Below are positions 25,606-33,589 of a DNA stretch of 64,000 bases, piece by piece. The stretch is taken from positions 116,195 to 180,194 of the forward strand of contig FZRE01000004.1 of assembly GCA_900199655.1 (NCBI GenBank), in the 5' to 3' direction. The position numbers and the translations under genes were made by a program. The notes below the pieces were generated by a model. The model did no database searches. It had not been told where the DNA came from and saw only the letters and a program-made list of their open reading frames with translations. Within the stretch, counting starts at the first letter, position 1. Each line of letters starts with the position of its first letter. The stretch is from Prevotellaceae bacterium KH2P17 (GTDB taxonomy: Bacteria > Bacteroidota > Bacteroidia > Bacteroidales > Bacteroidaceae).

Positions 25606-26174
25606 TTTGGAAAGGGGAGGTTAGGAGGGGATGATGCCTGCAACAGGCCTGTTATTTCTTGCTATGTGGTCATCCCCTCCTCCGCCTCCCCTTTCCAAGG
25701 GGAGGATACTGGTTTGTCTTGTGGCTATTCTTTGATTATCAACATTTTGACATCAGAAAGTTTGTCGCTGCAATTCCTCCCCTTAGAAAGGGGAGGGTAG
25801 GAGAGGATGATGCCTGCAGCAGGCCTGTTATTTCTTGCTATGCGGTCATCCCCTCCTCCGCCTCCCCTTTCCAAGGGGAGGATACTGGTTTGTCTTGTGG
25901 CTATTTTTTAGCTATCAGTCTTTTGACATCAGAAAGTTTGTCGCTGCAATTCCTCCCCTTAGAAAGGGGAGGGTAGGAGGGGATGATGCCTGCAGCAGGC
26001 CTGTTATTTCTTGCTATGCGGTCATCCCCTCCTCCGCCTCCCCTTTCCAAGGGGAGGATACTGGTTTGTCTTGTGGCTATTTTTTAGCTATCAGTCTTTT
26101 GACATCAGAGAGTTTGTCGCTGCAATTCCTCCCCTTAGAAAGGGGAGGTTAGGAGGGGATGATGCCTGCAACAA
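25606..26174. repeat. Tandem array of a 176-bp unit (three full copies and a partial fourth)
   Basis: The landmark AAAGGGG recurs at 25611, 25787, 25963 and 26139, exactly 176 bp apart, and nearly all intervening bases match between copies. Each unit holds an imperfect inverted repeat of about 30 bp per arm: a purine-rich arm GAAAGGGGAGG...AGGAGGGGATGA and, some 45 bases later, its pyrimidine-rich partner TCATCCCCTCCT...CCTCCCCTTTC. Because 176 is not a multiple of 3 the open frames through it are artefacts. No gene is seen in 25400-26601. Confidence 0.93.
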
Positions 26175-26265
26175 CGTTTTGAACCGACATAAAAAGAGAT
26201 TTTTGACACCTACTTGTAATTTGTTAGAAATCAGCAAATTATAGATGAGGAAGTAAAAGGTGTCT

Positions 26266-26335
26266 TTCAAGCCTCTTGAAAGGCACTTTTAAGCGCCTTG
26301 AAGGTATGCTTCAAGCTCCTTGAAGCATACTTCCA
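26266..26335. repeat. Family B intergenic repeat, copy 2 (three 22-bp units)
   Basis: TTGAA-starting units at 26276, 26298 and 26320, exactly 22 bp apart, each an imperfect palindrome of the form TTGAAG-(N)-CTTCAA followed by a GC-rich spacer. It lies about 100 bases after the 176-bp array. Confidence 0.85.
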
Positions 26336-26349
26336 TGTAACGAGGTACA

Positions 26350-26484
26350 ATTCTGTTACTTTGTCTCTGCAAGTTAAAGACAAAATAGCGAAACTCAAAT
26401 GGCAGCGTAACTGGTGCTTAAAAACATAGTAACAAAATAACATTCAGTATCAAAAAACTACTCTGTTACTCTGTCTTTAACGAT
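26350..26484. repeat. Dispersed CTGTTACTTTGTCT motif near the nuclease terminator
   Basis: The motif CTGTTACTTTGTCT occurs near 26353 and, with one change (CTGTTACTCTGTCT), near 26462. It occurs a third time as the left arm of the terminator at 26525. The sequence between is AT-rich and shows no gene. Confidence 0.6.
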
Positions 26485-26511
26485 AAGGAGCGAGCCGGCA
26501 GCAATCCCGTT

Positions 26512-26570
26512 GCAATAAAAAAACACTCTGTTACTTTGTCTTTTATCATCTTGAGACAGGGTAACAGAGT
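26512..26570 (-). terminator. Intrinsic terminator of the nuclease lipoprotein gene
   Basis: A 17-bp stem with two mismatches (26525-26541 with 26554-26570) followed on the minus strand by a run of seven T. It is about 30 bases after the stop at 26602. Confidence 0.85.
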
Positions 26571-26601
26571 ATTTACGGGCGGCAAGTGGTGGGCGGAGGC
26601 T

Positions 26602-27534
26602 TTACTGGAAGCCCCAGGCGCGCTTCACGCTCTCGGCGCTGAGCGACTCTACATGGTTCTCCACGTCGTCGGGCAGATTGCAGAAGAAGTCGATGCCGGT
26701 GAGTTGCTGCAGGGTAGAGATGTTGATGATGTAGTTGCTCAGGTTGTCGCTGCTTTTGTCGACGTTGAGGTGCTCAGCCCAGAAAGCCAAGGCCTTGTAG
26801 CCCTGCTTGTTCTTGCCCAGCAGCGCCATGAAGAAGTAGCGGGGCACGATGAATCCACTCTTGGTGCGCCCTACTATCTGGCTGCCGTTGTCGATGGTGC
26901 CGCCCTTGCACACGTAGAGCGTGTCTACCGACTTGGCCAGCGAGCGGACGCGGTCTTCCATTTTCATCCATATCCCCCCGTTGAAGTTTCCCACCTGCGG
27001 CATCATGTTGGTCATGTAGAACGTCTGCTCGTTGGCTTCCTGCGAATAGACCCTGTCCTCGGATGCACAGATGTGCCCGCGCTGGTAATAAGAGTTGGAG
27101 TTGGGGTAGTAACTGCCGCTGAATTCGCCCCTCACGTTGGGCTGCTCGCCCAGCGGTACGAGTGGGTCGGGCTGGAAGGGGTCGCCTCCCCAGCTGGTTC
27201 CTTCCCACTGGTAGCGGCTCCAGTTCTTCACGGCGTTGTCCTTGTAAATCCGGAAGCAGGTCCAGCGCTGCGCCCTTTTCTGGTGGTCCCACTCCAAGGC
27301 GTAGGTCATGCCGTACTGGGCCGTGCGGTGCACGATTACCTGACTGGTGCCGCCCTTTACGCGTGGAAATTCCAATCGCAGGATGTCGGCCGGGGCTGAA
27401 GCAGCAATCTTGTTGCCGTTCTCGTTCTTTACGGTGTTGCTGCCGCCGTTATCGGTGCCGTTGTCGTTGCCACTGCAGGCAGCAAGTGCCATCAAAAGGG
27501 GCAGGGAATAGATAATAATCTTGAGTTTGTGCAT
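26602..27534 (-). CDS. Surface DNA/RNA non-specific endonuclease (NUC family) lipoprotein
   Basis: 310 residues from MHKLKIII; the open frame to 27600 lacks a signal peptide at its start. Lipobox LAAC (Cys20), then a Gly/Asn/Asp-rich linker that may favour surface export. The nuclease domain (about 50-310) carries the beta-beta-alpha-metal core: QRGHICASEDR with general-base His154, and MTNMMPQVGNFNGGIWMKMED with the metal-binding Asn near 185. The usual DRGH is QRGH here, a position known to vary in Bacteroidota members. It should cut DNA and RNA outside the cell. It sits beside the TonB-dependent receptor locus with rpmE2 between. Confidence 0.92.
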   Translation of the reverse strand: MHKLKIIIYSLPLLMALAACSGNDNGTDNGGSNTVKNENGNKIAASAPADILRLEFPRVKGGTSQVIVHRTAQYGMTYALEWDHQKRAQRWTCFRIYKDNAVKNWSRYQWEGTSWGGDPFQPDPLVPLGEQPNVRGEFSGSYYPNSNSYYQRGHICASEDRVYSQEANEQTFYMTNMMPQVGNFNGGIWMKMEDRVRSLAKSVDTLYVCKGGTIDNGSQIVGRTKSGFIVPRYFFMALLGKNKQGYKALAFWAEHLNVDKSSDNLSNYIINISTLQQLTGIDFFCNLPDDVENHVESLSAESVKRAWGFQ

Positions 27535-27550
27535 GGTTTGGTGTGGGTTT

Positions 27551-27602
27551 GAAAAAGCAAAAGTGCGGCCTAACGTATATGCAACTACGTTAGGACGCAC
27601 TT
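27551..27602 (-). terminator. Intrinsic terminator of rpmE2
   Basis: A long stem (27561-27576 with 27586-27602, one or two mismatches), then TTTTGCTTTTT on the minus strand. It is 35 bases after the rpmE2 stop and directly before the nuclease start. Confidence 0.75.
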
Positions 27603-27636
27603 CTTTTTGGGAATATATACTTACCGAACAGATATA

Positions 27637-27888
27637 TTACTTCTTCAGCTTACCGTAGCGGTTCATGAAGCGGTCAACGCGTCCTGCTGTGTCTACGAGC
27701 TTGCTCTTGCCTGTATAGAACGGGTGAGAGGTGCTTGAGATTTCGATTTTTACCACCGGGTAAGTTTCTCCTTCAAATTCTACTGTCTCTGTGCTCTTGC
27801 ATGTAGAACGTGTAAGGAACATATCGCCGTTGGACATATCCTTAAATACGACGGGGCGATAGTTTTCTGGGTGAATACCTTTTTTCAT
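27637..27888 (-). CDS. rpmE2: 50S ribosomal protein L31 type B (zinc-free)
   Basis: 83 residues. It lacks the CxxC zinc ligands of the C+ type, matching the zinc-independent L31B form ([41 protein letters not shown]). In other bacteria L31B replaces the zinc form under zinc limitation through Zur; control here is not known. The -7 box lies in the loop of a perfect palindrome (27936-27969). Its location inside a nuclease/TonB locus is unusual for a ribosomal protein. Confidence 0.97.
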   Translation of the reverse strand: MKKGIHPENYRPVVFKDMSNGDMFLTRSTCKSTETVEFEGETYPVVKIEISSTSHPFYTGKSKLVDTAGRVDRFMNRYGKLKK

Positions 27889-27935
27889 TGTAATCTAAAT
27901 ATATTTGTTATTAATTGATTTGCTACACAACGTAA

Positions 27936-27969
27936 CAGGGTGCAAAATTACAAAGAATTATGCACCCTG
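27936..27969 (-). promoter_or_regulatory. rpmE2 promoter box between perfect 9-bp palindromic arms
   Basis: CAGGGTGCA (27936-27944) and TGCACCCTG (27961-27969) are perfect inverted repeats with a 16-base centre; the -7 box TAATTTTG (minus strand, 27943-27950) overlaps the left arm. It could be an operator of rpmE2, or the transcript end of the OB-fold lipoprotein gene whose stop is at 27991. Confidence 0.6.
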
Positions 27970-27990
27970 CCAAATATTTTGAGAATATTT

Positions 27991-29625
27991 TTAGTTGGCG
28001 TAAGTAATTGTCATGGAGACAATTCGCAGCTGCTTGGTGCCGCCTGTACCCTCTGCGCCGTTGGTCAGGGTGAGGCTGGTGGCATTGATGCCGCTCACGG
28101 TGTAGACAAGTTTGTCAAGGGCTACCGTACCCGGAGCCGACTTGAGCAGCCCCTCGGCCGTGTAGTCAGTGCCGTTGTAAGAGTCGCAGTTGAGTGTGAT
28201 GCTGGCTATCTTCTTGCCCGATACGATGTCTACCTTGTTGGTTGGATACATGCGGATGGTGCCGTCACCGGCTGTATAGAACTTCGGTGCATTGGTGTTG
28301 GTGCCCTTGTCAAAGGTCAACTTGGTACCGTCGGCCAGCGTCTGCGTGCCCATGTCCTTGGCGTTCTCTAACTTGAAGTCGGCTGCCTTGACAGTGATGG
28401 TGTTGCCCGAAACGGTTCCTATGCCTCCGGTTGTGCCCGGAGTTGTGCTGCCGGGGGTAACAATCTTGCTGTTCTTGTCAATCTCCGGCGTACCGTTGTA
28501 GCTCTTGAGCAATCCGTTAACCACCACGGTTTCTCCTACTTTCAGGTCGTCCTTGCTGGCAAAGTCGGCTCCGTCCTTACCCTTGCCGGAGTAAATCTGC
28601 AGCTGGCCGGTGGTGGTGCCGTCGTCTGAAATATAGTAGGTAATGCTCTTGTACGTGCCATTGTATGACTTAATCTCGGAGATGGTGCCCTTTACAAATA
28701 CCTCTTTGCTGTAAGTGGGGTCGGCAGTAACGAGACTGATGGCCTGGGCCACGGTGAGCGGAGACTCGGCTGTACTCTCCTGCGAGCCGGGAGTGCTGGC
28801 GCCGGAGATGGATATCAGCTTGTTTTCCTTGTCAATCTCAGGTTTGCCGTTGTAGTCCTTGAGAATTCCGAAAATCACTACGCTCTGGCCTACTTTCAGG
28901 TCTTCCTTGCCTGTAAAGTCGGCTCCGTTGAGTCCTTTGCCCGAATACACCTGCAGGTCTTTGGCCTTGCCGTCGTCCGAAATGTAATAGGTAATGCTCT
29001 TGTACGTTGCGTTGTAGGATGTTACCTCGGAGATGATGCCTTTTACGTAAACGCCCTCTGACGGGGCTGTGCCGTCCTTTATCTTGGCAATAGCTTCGGC
29101 TACGGTGTATGCGGTCTCAGGTGTATTGGTCTCGGCGGGCTTAGCCGTCTGGCCGTTCAGTGAGTAGATGTAGTTGCCGGAGGTGAATTCCTTGGTGCCG
29201 TTGAAGTCTACGAGCTTGCCGCAAACAACTACCTTGTCGCCAATCTTGATTTCATCTTTGCTGGTGAACTTCTTGTTTCCCAGGGCGTAACCGCGGTACA
29301 CGGTGAACTGCCCCTTGGTGGTACCGTCGTCGGAGATGAAGTATTCGGCATTGCCATAGTTGGAAGTGTCTATGCTCTTAATCTCTGATATGGTGCCTTC
29401 AACGTACACCACCGCGTTTGCATCGCCTCCGCTGGCGATGTAGTTCTCGGCTCCGGCCACGTTAAACGGATGTTCCACGGTGCCGTCTCCCTTGGGTTCA
29501 GCGGTCTGGGTAGGATTTTCGGTATTTTCAAATGGCCAGCCGTAAGGCATCGGCACATCTTCGCAGCTGGTAAAAGTCATGGCAACAAGCGCCATGGCAA
29601 GCATTGAATAAATGAGTTTTTTCAT
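27991..29625 (-). CDS. Lipoprotein with three OB-fold-like modules
   Basis: 544 residues; lipobox FTSC (Cys21). Three homologous modules follow at about 50-160, 172-275 and 288-390. Each has a hydrophobic opening VKGxISE, YYISDDG, LQVYSGKG, a GADF/LKxG/V stretch and an end DYNGxPEI. The pattern fits nucleic-acid-binding-type OB folds (as in Bacteroidota DUF6359/DUF5689 neighbours), although binding is not shown. Residues 400-544 form a beta-rich domain of unknown type. The gene follows the DUF5689-like lipoprotein, whose C-terminus carries a fourth copy of the module, in an operon headed by the TonB-dependent receptor. Confidence 0.85.
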   Translation of the reverse strand: MKKLIYSMLAMALVAMTFTSCEDVPMPYGWPFENTENPTQTAEPKGDGTVEHPFNVAGAENYIASGGDANAVVYVEGTISEIKSIDTSNYGNAEYFISDDGTTKGQFTVYRGYALGNKKFTSKDEIKIGDKVVVCGKLVDFNGTKEFTSGNYIYSLNGQTAKPAETNTPETAYTVAEAIAKIKDGTAPSEGVYVKGIISEVTSYNATYKSITYYISDDGKAKDLQVYSGKGLNGADFTGKEDLKVGQSVVIFGILKDYNGKPEIDKENKLISISGASTPGSQESTAESPLTVAQAISLVTADPTYSKEVFVKGTISEIKSYNGTYKSITYYISDDGTTTGQLQIYSGKGKDGADFASKDDLKVGETVVVNGLLKSYNGTPEIDKNSKIVTPGSTTPGTTGGIGTVSGNTITVKAADFKLENAKDMGTQTLADGTKLTFDKGTNTNAPKFYTAGDGTIRMYPTNKVDIVSGKKIASITLNCDSYNGTDYTAEGLLKSAPGTVALDKLVYTVSGINATSLTLTNGAEGTGGTKQLRIVSMTITYAN

Positions 29626-29668
29626 ATTTCTATCTGTTTTTATTTCCTGTTCTGTTGTCTGATGTTAA

Positions 29669-30880
29669 CTATTCAAGAGAGGTAATCTTGTTGTTGGCAC
29701 CTACTTCGGGTGTCCCGTTGTAGTCTATGAGCTTGCCTACGAGAGTTACCTTCTGGCCTGCCTTGATTTGATCTGCAGCTGTAAAGTCGGCTCCGTCCAG
29801 GTACTTGCCGCGGAACACCTGCAGCTCGTTGTTGGCCGTACCGTCGGTTGAGATGTAGTAAGTGGCGTTGTGGTACTGCGTGCTCACTTCGGTCACTCTG
29901 GAGATAATGCCGCTGATGTAGATATTCTTGTTGGCATCATTGGCTCCGTTGGCAACAAGGCTCAGCGCTCTGGTTACGTTGTAGGGCGACTCCTCGGTGC
30001 CCAGGCCGGTTCCGTCGATGTTGGCGTACGGGTCGGTAACAACCTCCACGTCGGCCAGTGAGCGGATAATGATTTCCCAAGTGTTGTTGTAACGCTTGAT
30101 GATGCCGGTGATATTCAGCTTTGCATTGGGCAAAACGGCGTTCGCAAAGTCAGCAAAGTTGCTGTTGTACAGCATCACGTTGCTGCCTTGTTCTACGAAA
30201 TACCAGCTCTTGGAGCCTGCTCCGGCGTTGGCATTGGCGTAGGTGGAGTCGCGCGACCAGAAGAGGGGAGTTACGTTTCTGAGCACTCCCAGCTTGCCGC
30301 CGTCTTTGTTCAGGTCCCATGTCGTGGGCTGGGCGCCGTTGGCAAAGAGTTCGGGCGTAACGGTGTTGCCGGTACTCAGTATCTTGTAATGCTTGTCCCA
30401 GGTGACCCGGCTCATGCGCCCCACGTAGGTGGAGCCGCTGGCATTGGTCGTGGGTACGCCTATTTCGGCCTGCAATCCGTAGTTGCCTACATAGAGATCC
30501 TTGAGGTCTACGAGCACTTCTGTGCCCACCGGCAGGAAGCCGTAGATACCTCCCTGGGCCACGGCGATGATGACGGCCCCCGTTTCATCCTGCAGGGCAA
30601 TCTCGTTGTAGATGTTTCCGGCTTCGTCGCTGCTGGTAATGATGCCTTTGATTTTGATGTCATCGGTTACCTGGCGGTAGCTGTTGCCGTCTCGATAGTC
30701 GGTAGATATCTCTTTGGCAAACTGCTCTTTCAGCTGGGCGATGGTGATGACATTGGTCTCGGTAATCTCCTGATTGCCGAACGGAGAGGTCTCTCCCTGC
30801 GGGTCGGCATAGCTGTCGCCCATGCACGAAGCCATGAGCAGCCCGGCAAAAGCTAAGGTAATGTATTTTAATGTTTTCAT
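29669..30880 (-). CDS. DUF5689-like lipoprotein with C-terminal OB-fold-like module
   Basis: 403 residues; lipobox MASC (Cys19). Residues about 45-290 resemble DUF5689 (IKGIITSSDEAGNIYNEIALQDETGAV and a later WDLNKDGG stretch), a domain often found with secreted nucleases and TonB-dependent receptors in Bacteroidota. The last 100 residues (VTRALSLVANG, YYISTDG, LQVFRGK, DYNGTPEV) are homologous to the three modules of the downstream protein, consistent with duplication between neighbours. It probably lies on the cell surface beside the receptor. The gap to the receptor gene is 12 bases. Confidence 0.88.
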   Translation of the reverse strand: MKTLKYITLAFAGLLMASCMGDSYADPQGETSPFGNQEITETNVITIAQLKEQFAKEISTDYRDGNSYRQVTDDIKIKGIITSSDEAGNIYNEIALQDETGAVIIAVAQGGIYGFLPVGTEVLVDLKDLYVGNYGLQAEIGVPTTNASGSTYVGRMSRVTWDKHYKILSTGNTVTPELFANGAQPTTWDLNKDGGKLGVLRNVTPLFWSRDSTYANANAGAGSKSWYFVEQGSNVMLYNSNFADFANAVLPNAKLNITGIIKRYNNTWEIIIRSLADVEVVTDPYANIDGTGLGTEESPYNVTRALSLVANGANDANKNIYISGIISRVTEVSTQYHNATYYISTDGTANNELQVFRGKYLDGADFTAADQIKAGQKVTLVGKLIDYNGTPEVGANNKITSLE

Positions 30881-30892
30881 TTCGATGTGCTT

Positions 30893-33445
30893 TTAGAATC
30901 TGTATGAAACCTGGAACATGCCGTTGGTTCCGAATACGTAATACTTCTTTGGGTTCCTGGAGAACTTGTAGGCGCGGTCGGTACGCGTGCCGTCGTCTTT
31001 CAGGGTGTAGTCGCTGCGGCTCTGTTCGTAGCCTCCCGAGACGATTGTCTGGTTGTTCAGGATGTTGGTAACCATGAGGTTGAAGTTCAGCGAGCCGTGC
31101 TTCAGGCGCAGCGACTTGCCGATGCTGCCGTCCAGCATCCAGCCTCCGTGCCCCTTGGCCTGTGCCGGGATGATGTATTCTCCGTCGTTGTCAATCGAAC
31201 CACTGGTAATGAGCGTGCTCTTGTAGCGGTAGCTCGGTGCATAGGAAAGGTAGATGCGGTCGTACCAGTTGGCGTTCAGGTCGATGAACCAGCCGCCCTG
31301 GTGGAAGCTCAGTCCTGCGCTGGTAGCCGTGAGCGGGGTGCCGTTCTCGCGCATACCTTTATTATATAAGGTCTCTGATGTGTAGTTGGCCGACGTTGAG
31401 TTGAGGTAACGCACGTTGGCGTTGTTGATGTTCTTGGCCTCGCTGATGGTTCCTATCGTCTTCAGGTCAAGGAAGCTGGTGAGCTTGAACTTCAATCCGG
31501 CCTCCACGCCGTAGTACGATTTCTTCACGTTAGTCATGGAGACATAGGAGAAGGAGTTGATATCGTCGAAGTAATAGTTCTGCCATTCGGTTACGTTCGT
31601 CAGCCTGCTGTAGTATGCGTTCACGTTGGCATTGAGCCAGGAGTTCTTGTACTGGTAGCCTACCTCGGAACTGAAGACGCGCTCATTGCGCAGATTGTCT
31701 ACGAAGTCGTTGTTCATTTCGGGCGAAACAAAGGCAGTATTGGCCTGTGGAGCTCTGTGCTCGTAGCCTATACCCAGCATGATGACATGGCCGTGGCCGA
31801 AGTCGTAGTTGCTTCCGAACTTGAAGCCGCCCGACAGGAAGTTGGACTGCTTGCTCTTGCCGAATGAGTTGTCGGCGAACATACCGTTGCGCATGTAGCC
31901 TTTACGGTACATGTTGTCGTACGCCAGCTTGGCGGCAACGGTGTAATGCAGCCGTCCGATATTCTCGGTATAGCTGCTCCAGAGCAGTCCGCGGCGCACG
32001 GTAAGGTCATAGTCATAGCCGAACTTGTCGCCTTCGTAGATGAGTTTGCCCAGTCCCTGGGTGCCCACCGTGTTGAGGTCGTACTGCACGCGGGGGTCCG
32101 AAGCTGCGTAGGTGCCCACTGCGTAGGAGTTTACGTTGTGGAAGCTGCCGCCTCCCAGCATGTCGTCCATGGTCTGGTAATGGCGGCCGCGGCTCTGACC
32201 AAGGACAATGCCCAGGTTGAACACCTTGTTGCGGTCTATGTGTGTGCTGAACGTAGAGCTTAGGTTAGTGGTCAGGGCGTCGTTGTGTTTGGCCTGTACA
32301 TAGTACATCAGGTCCTTGTTCTGCTCCCTGAGCTGGCCGTTGACGTAGTAGAGGCGGTCCCAGTTAACCTGCCTGTTAGCCTTGTCCTGCCACCAGTCGT
32401 AGGCGCCGTTCCAGTCGGCCAGTGCCTGTGCAGTACGGTAACGGGAGTCGTTCTCGTCCCAAACGTCGTAGTACGAGCTGGGCAGATTCTTCCAGTAATC
32501 GGGCTGTGGATTGTCGCCGTTGTTGTAGTTGAGCTTTGTGCTCTTGTACATGCTGTACTGCCCGAAGAGCGAAGTGGTGAGCTTGCTGTTGTTGTTGATG
32601 TCCCAGTCCCAGGTGAGCAGGGCCGACGGTGCGAAGTCGTTAACCACGCGCGAGTTGCGCCGGTGCCCGTTCTGGTAGCCCCAGTAGGGGTTGTAGGAAT
32701 AGTCGTTGGCCAGCCAGTAAACCTCATCAGTCGACGCTCCCTGCGTGGAGCGCTCCGTCGGGTTGCCCCAGGTGGAGAGTGAGAGGCTGTGACCGTTGTT
32801 CCACTTCTTCTGTACACCGAAGTAGTACGACAGTGCATTGTAGAATGTACCCTCCACATAGCCCCGGTTGGCCCAGCGATACGTGAGGCCGGCAGCGAAA
32901 GCCCAGCCCTTGCTGTTGAACCCCGAAGCGTAGGTGTACATGCCGCGCAGGGTGTAGTTGCGGTTGGCCGCCGCTACCGAGGCATAGTTGCCCGTCTGCA
33001 TGCTGCCTGCCCGCATGTTGTAGTTGTTGCTGCCCGCCATGCCGTTGAGCGAGAAGTTGTTGCTCTCAAAGGGCAGGGCAAAGTCCACGTTGCGTGTAAA
33101 GCGGTTCAGTCCTCCTATCTGCGAGTAGCGGAACTGACCCGTCTCCATGTCGTTTACCGGCGCTCCGTTGATATAGATGTCGTTGTATTTCTGGTTGAAG
33201 GCACGGTAGCGGAAGCGCACGGGAGAAAAGAGGAACCCCACCTCGCTGGCATACATGTTGGTTGTGGAGTTCAGAACGGTAACATTCTGCGACATGTTAT
33301 CATCCTCTCCAAGCTGTGCTTCAGTGAACGTGAAGGCTGTCTCATCCATCGTCTTGGGTGCCTGGCTCTGCTGGTTGGTGTTCTGAGCCGCAACCAAAGA
33401 TGAATAACAGAGTGCTATCACTGCTAATTTCAGCTTTTTCTGCAT
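30893..33445 (-). CDS. TonB-dependent receptor-like outer-membrane protein
   Basis: 850 residues with a signal peptide (cleavage after SLVAAQ). A plug-like region spans about 30-160 (SEVGFLFSPVRFRYRAFNQKYNDIYINGAPVND), then a long beta-barrel of alternating aromatic strands ending in Phe (FQVSYRF). No CarboxypepD_reg-like N-terminal extension is present and no SusD partner is adjacent, so it differs from glycan-type SusCD loci. It heads an operon with the DUF5689-like and OB-fold lipoproteins and is divergent from a secreted nuclease. The cargo is therefore likely a nucleic-acid product, by inference. Confidence 0.9.
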   Translation of the reverse strand: MQKKLKLAVIALCYSSLVAAQNTNQQSQAPKTMDETAFTFTEAQLGEDDNMSQNVTVLNSTTNMYASEVGFLFSPVRFRYRAFNQKYNDIYINGAPVNDMETGQFRYSQIGGLNRFTRNVDFALPFESNNFSLNGMAGSNNYNMRAGSMQTGNYASVAAANRNYTLRGMYTYASGFNSKGWAFAAGLTYRWANRGYVEGTFYNALSYYFGVQKKWNNGHSLSLSTWGNPTERSTQGASTDEVYWLANDYSYNPYWGYQNGHRRNSRVVNDFAPSALLTWDWDINNNSKLTTSLFGQYSMYKSTKLNYNNGDNPQPDYWKNLPSSYYDVWDENDSRYRTAQALADWNGAYDWWQDKANRQVNWDRLYYVNGQLREQNKDLMYYVQAKHNDALTTNLSSTFSTHIDRNKVFNLGIVLGQSRGRHYQTMDDMLGGGSFHNVNSYAVGTYAASDPRVQYDLNTVGTQGLGKLIYEGDKFGYDYDLTVRRGLLWSSYTENIGRLHYTVAAKLAYDNMYRKGYMRNGMFADNSFGKSKQSNFLSGGFKFGSNYDFGHGHVIMLGIGYEHRAPQANTAFVSPEMNNDFVDNLRNERVFSSEVGYQYKNSWLNANVNAYYSRLTNVTEWQNYYFDDINSFSYVSMTNVKKSYYGVEAGLKFKLTSFLDLKTIGTISEAKNINNANVRYLNSTSANYTSETLYNKGMRENGTPLTATSAGLSFHQGGWFIDLNANWYDRIYLSYAPSYRYKSTLITSGSIDNDGEYIIPAQAKGHGGWMLDGSIGKSLRLKHGSLNFNLMVTNILNNQTIVSGGYEQSRSDYTLKDDGTRTDRAYKFSRNPKKYYVFGTNGMFQVSYRF

Positions 33446-33482
33446 AGTCGATTGTTGATTAATAATTGTTATACTTTGACTG

Positions 33483-33490
33483 CAAAGTAA
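33483..33490 (-). promoter_or_regulatory. Near-consensus -7 box of the TonB-dependent receptor operon
   Basis: TTACTTTG on the minus strand, one base from TAnnTTTG, 38 bases before the receptor start. The divergent nuclease gene starts about 100 bases away on the other strand. Confidence 0.45.
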
Positions 33491-33589
33491 CGAAATAAAT
33501 TTTAAAAAAGAAAGTATTATTCATTAAATTTTCATGAAAAAGGTAATTTGTTCGGATATAATTACGATATTTGCAGAATAATTCAAGAT

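Noticed and set aside
25659..26244. A series of plus-strand frames of about 105 residues with similar sequence
   Set aside because: They are translations of the 176-bp tandem repeat; the period is not a multiple of 3 and no start signal or domain exists.
26602..27534. Loss of nuclease activity because the motif reads QRGH instead of DRGH
   Set aside because: The first residue varies in Bacteroidota members and the catalytic His and metal-binding Asn are present, so I keep it as active.
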